Both the position numbers and the translations under genes were made by a program. A stretch of 15,229 nucleotides of DNA from CAYTSW01 sp964440605 (lineage in GTDB: Bacteria > Planctomycetota > Phycisphaerae > Phycisphaerales > UBA1924), in assembly GCA_964440605.1 (NCBI GenBank), contig CAYTSW010000064.1, positions 1 through 15,229 of the forward strand, written 5' to 3'. The notes beneath the pieces are model-generated. The model searched no databases and was not told the DNA's origin. It saw only the letters and a list, made by a program, of their open reading frames with translations. The first letter of the stretch is position 1, and every line of letters starts with the position of its first letter. This document shows, piece after piece, positions 14,257 to 15,229 of this stretch.

Positions 14257-15181
14257 TGGGGGTGGGCTGATCGGCTTCGGGGAGCCTTCTGGACCAGGCG
14301 TCGAGCATGGCGTGGTCCGTGAGGTCGTACTGGAGGGGGGTAATCGTGATGCAGCGGGCGAAGAGGCGCTCGACGTCGGTGCCGGGATCGGTCTCGTGGA
14401 AGTCGAGGCCGCCGGCGGCTGACCAGTAGTATGGTTGGCCGTTGGGTGACTCGCGGGCCTCGAAGCGGTCGACGATGCCGTGGATGTTCATGGGGCAGAC
14501 GACGATGGGCGGGTGGTCGCGCATCTCTTCGGGGGTGGGCTCGGGCACGTTGACCGCGGTCTGCGGCGCGGTGAGGCCGGCGGCGCGCATGACGGCGGCC
14601 GCTTCGGAGGCGGCTCCCGGGTCGTCGTTGGTGTCGGCTTCGCAGCGGGGGATATTGATGTTGAGGCAGGCGTGCTCGGTGAGCAGGCCGGAGTCGATGA
14701 CGGCGTCGATCGCGCGGCGGGCGTGGGCGGCGGCGACGTCGAACAGCACTTTGCCCGGACCGAGGTGGAGGCTGACGGCGATCGCGGGGACGCCTAAAAA
14801 AGCGGCCTCGATGGCGGCGGCGACGGTGCCCGAATAGATGATGTTGATGCCGCAGTTAGCGCCGGCGTTCATCCCGCTGATGAGCACGTCGGGCCGCGAG
14901 CCCTGGCCGAAGCGTTCGGGCCAGAGCGAGCTCAACGCGAGTTTGACGCAGTCGGCGGGGCGGCCGTCAACGGCGAGGCCTTCCATGCGTTCGTTGATGC
15001 GTTGCGCGCTGACCATGAGCGGTTCGCTGAAGGTGACGCCGTGGCTGGTGGCGGACTGGACGGTGAGCGGGGCGACGGGCCAGACGTCGCCGAGCGGGCG
15101 TTCGGGGGTGGTGAGCGCGGCGTGGAGGGCGACGATGCCGGGGGCGCGGATGCCGTCGTCGTTGGTGAGCAGGATCTTCAT
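14249..15181 (-). CDS. surE: 5'/3'-nucleotidase SurE (survival protein), with an insertion
   Basis: SurE is a metal-dependent phosphatase that removes phosphate from nucleoside 5'- and 3'-monophosphates in the cytosol. The ATG at 15181 begins MKILLTNDDGIRAPG, the canonical N-terminus with metal ligands D8 and D9. S43 (VQSATSHG) and N105 in SGMNAGANCG complete the site, and YSGTVAAAIEAAFLGVPAIA (116-135) is typical. The protein has 310 residues against about 250 for well-known SurE. Much of the excess lies in an Asp/Glu/Ala-rich insertion at about 180-225, with a short tail. An apparent N-terminal extension (MCSSDL) is translated sequencing adapter, not protein. The gene body is complete, but its promoter and ribosome binding site are lost at the contig end. 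Confidence 0.94.
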   Translation of the reverse strand: MKILLTNDDGIRAPGIVALHAALTTPERPLGDVWPVAPLTVQSATSHGVTFSEPLMVSAQRINERMEGLAVDGRPADCVKLALSSLWPERFGQGSRPDVLISGMNAGANCGINIIYSGTVAAAIEAAFLGVPAIAVSLHLGPGKVLFDVAAAHARRAIDAVIDSGLLTEHACLNINIPRCEADTNDDPGAASEAAAVMRAAGLTAPQTAVNVPEPTPEEMRDHPPIVVCPMNIHGIVDRFEARESPNGQPYYWSAAGGLDFHETDPGTDVERLFARCITITPLQYDLTDHAMLDAWSRRLPEADQPTPSG

Positions 15182-15182
15182 G

Positions 15183-15229
15183 AGATCGGAAGAGCACACG
15201 TCTGAACTCCAGTCACGTGAAACGATCTC
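15183..15229 (+). other. Illumina TruSeq adapter with index (assembly contamination)
   Basis: From 15183 the sequence reads AGATCGGAAGAGC and continues as the standard TruSeq read-1 adapter through CCAGTCAC (to 15216), then GTGAAA followed by CGATCTC. From memory this matches indexed adapter 19. It is technical sequence, so genomic DNA stops at about 15182, one base upstream of the surE start codon. Confidence 0.98.

Noticed and set aside
15182..15199. MCSSDL extension of SurE
   Set aside because: It is translated Illumina adapter; the canonical SurE start MKILLTNDDG follows directly.

Overview
The window is a GC-rich bacterial contig end carrying eleven protein-coding genes on both strands; no tRNA, rRNA, CRISPR array or insertion sequence was recognised. 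High GC, frequent starts without a Shine-Dalgarno sequence, a Tat-type lipoprotein, dispersed CACCGGGC/GCCCGGTG hairpins and a DUF115 protein fused to SpsF-like and radical-SAM-like parts suggest a planctomycete, perhaps a member of the Phycisphaerae. That assignment is an inference from style and gene content.

Left part (1-5272): a prolyl-tRNA synthetase gene, cut by the window edge inside motif 3, diverges from a small MBL-fold hydrolase gene across a 76-bp gap. Next, on the minus strand, a cytosolic type I pullulanase gene (TTG start) overlaps by one base the start of a small unknown membrane protein gene. The 353-bp region upstream of the pullulanase gene holds two related GC-rich hairpins and probable divergent promoters.

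Middle part (5273-6799): a predicted Tat-exported lipoprotein with a zinc-dependent N-acetylmuramoyl-L-alanine amidase domain faces, tail to tail, an unknown two-helix membrane protein with an NTF2-like C-terminal region.

Right-centre part (6909-13229): a tightly packed plus-strand operon of four genes joined by stop/start overlaps (TGATG, GTGA, GTGA). The first encodes a 1132-residue multidomain Maf/DUF115 protein; the others encode CMP-nonulosonate cytidylyltransferase (NeuA/LegF type), nonulosonate synthase (NeuB/LegI type) and hydrolysing UDP-sugar 2-epimerase (NeuC/LegG type). Together they should make and activate a sialic or legionaminic acid-type sugar and, by analogy with Maf proteins, attach it to flagellin or another surface protein. 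The C-terminal half of the Maf-like protein looks like a SpsF-type nucleotidyltransferase plus a radical SAM barrel, both without their usual active-site signatures. This is the most unusual object in the window.

Right end (13327-15229): an HDOD regulatory protein gene and a convergent, complete surE gene. The last 47 bases are Illumina TruSeq adapter plus index, not genome, so the true contig ends at about 15182 next to the surE start codon.
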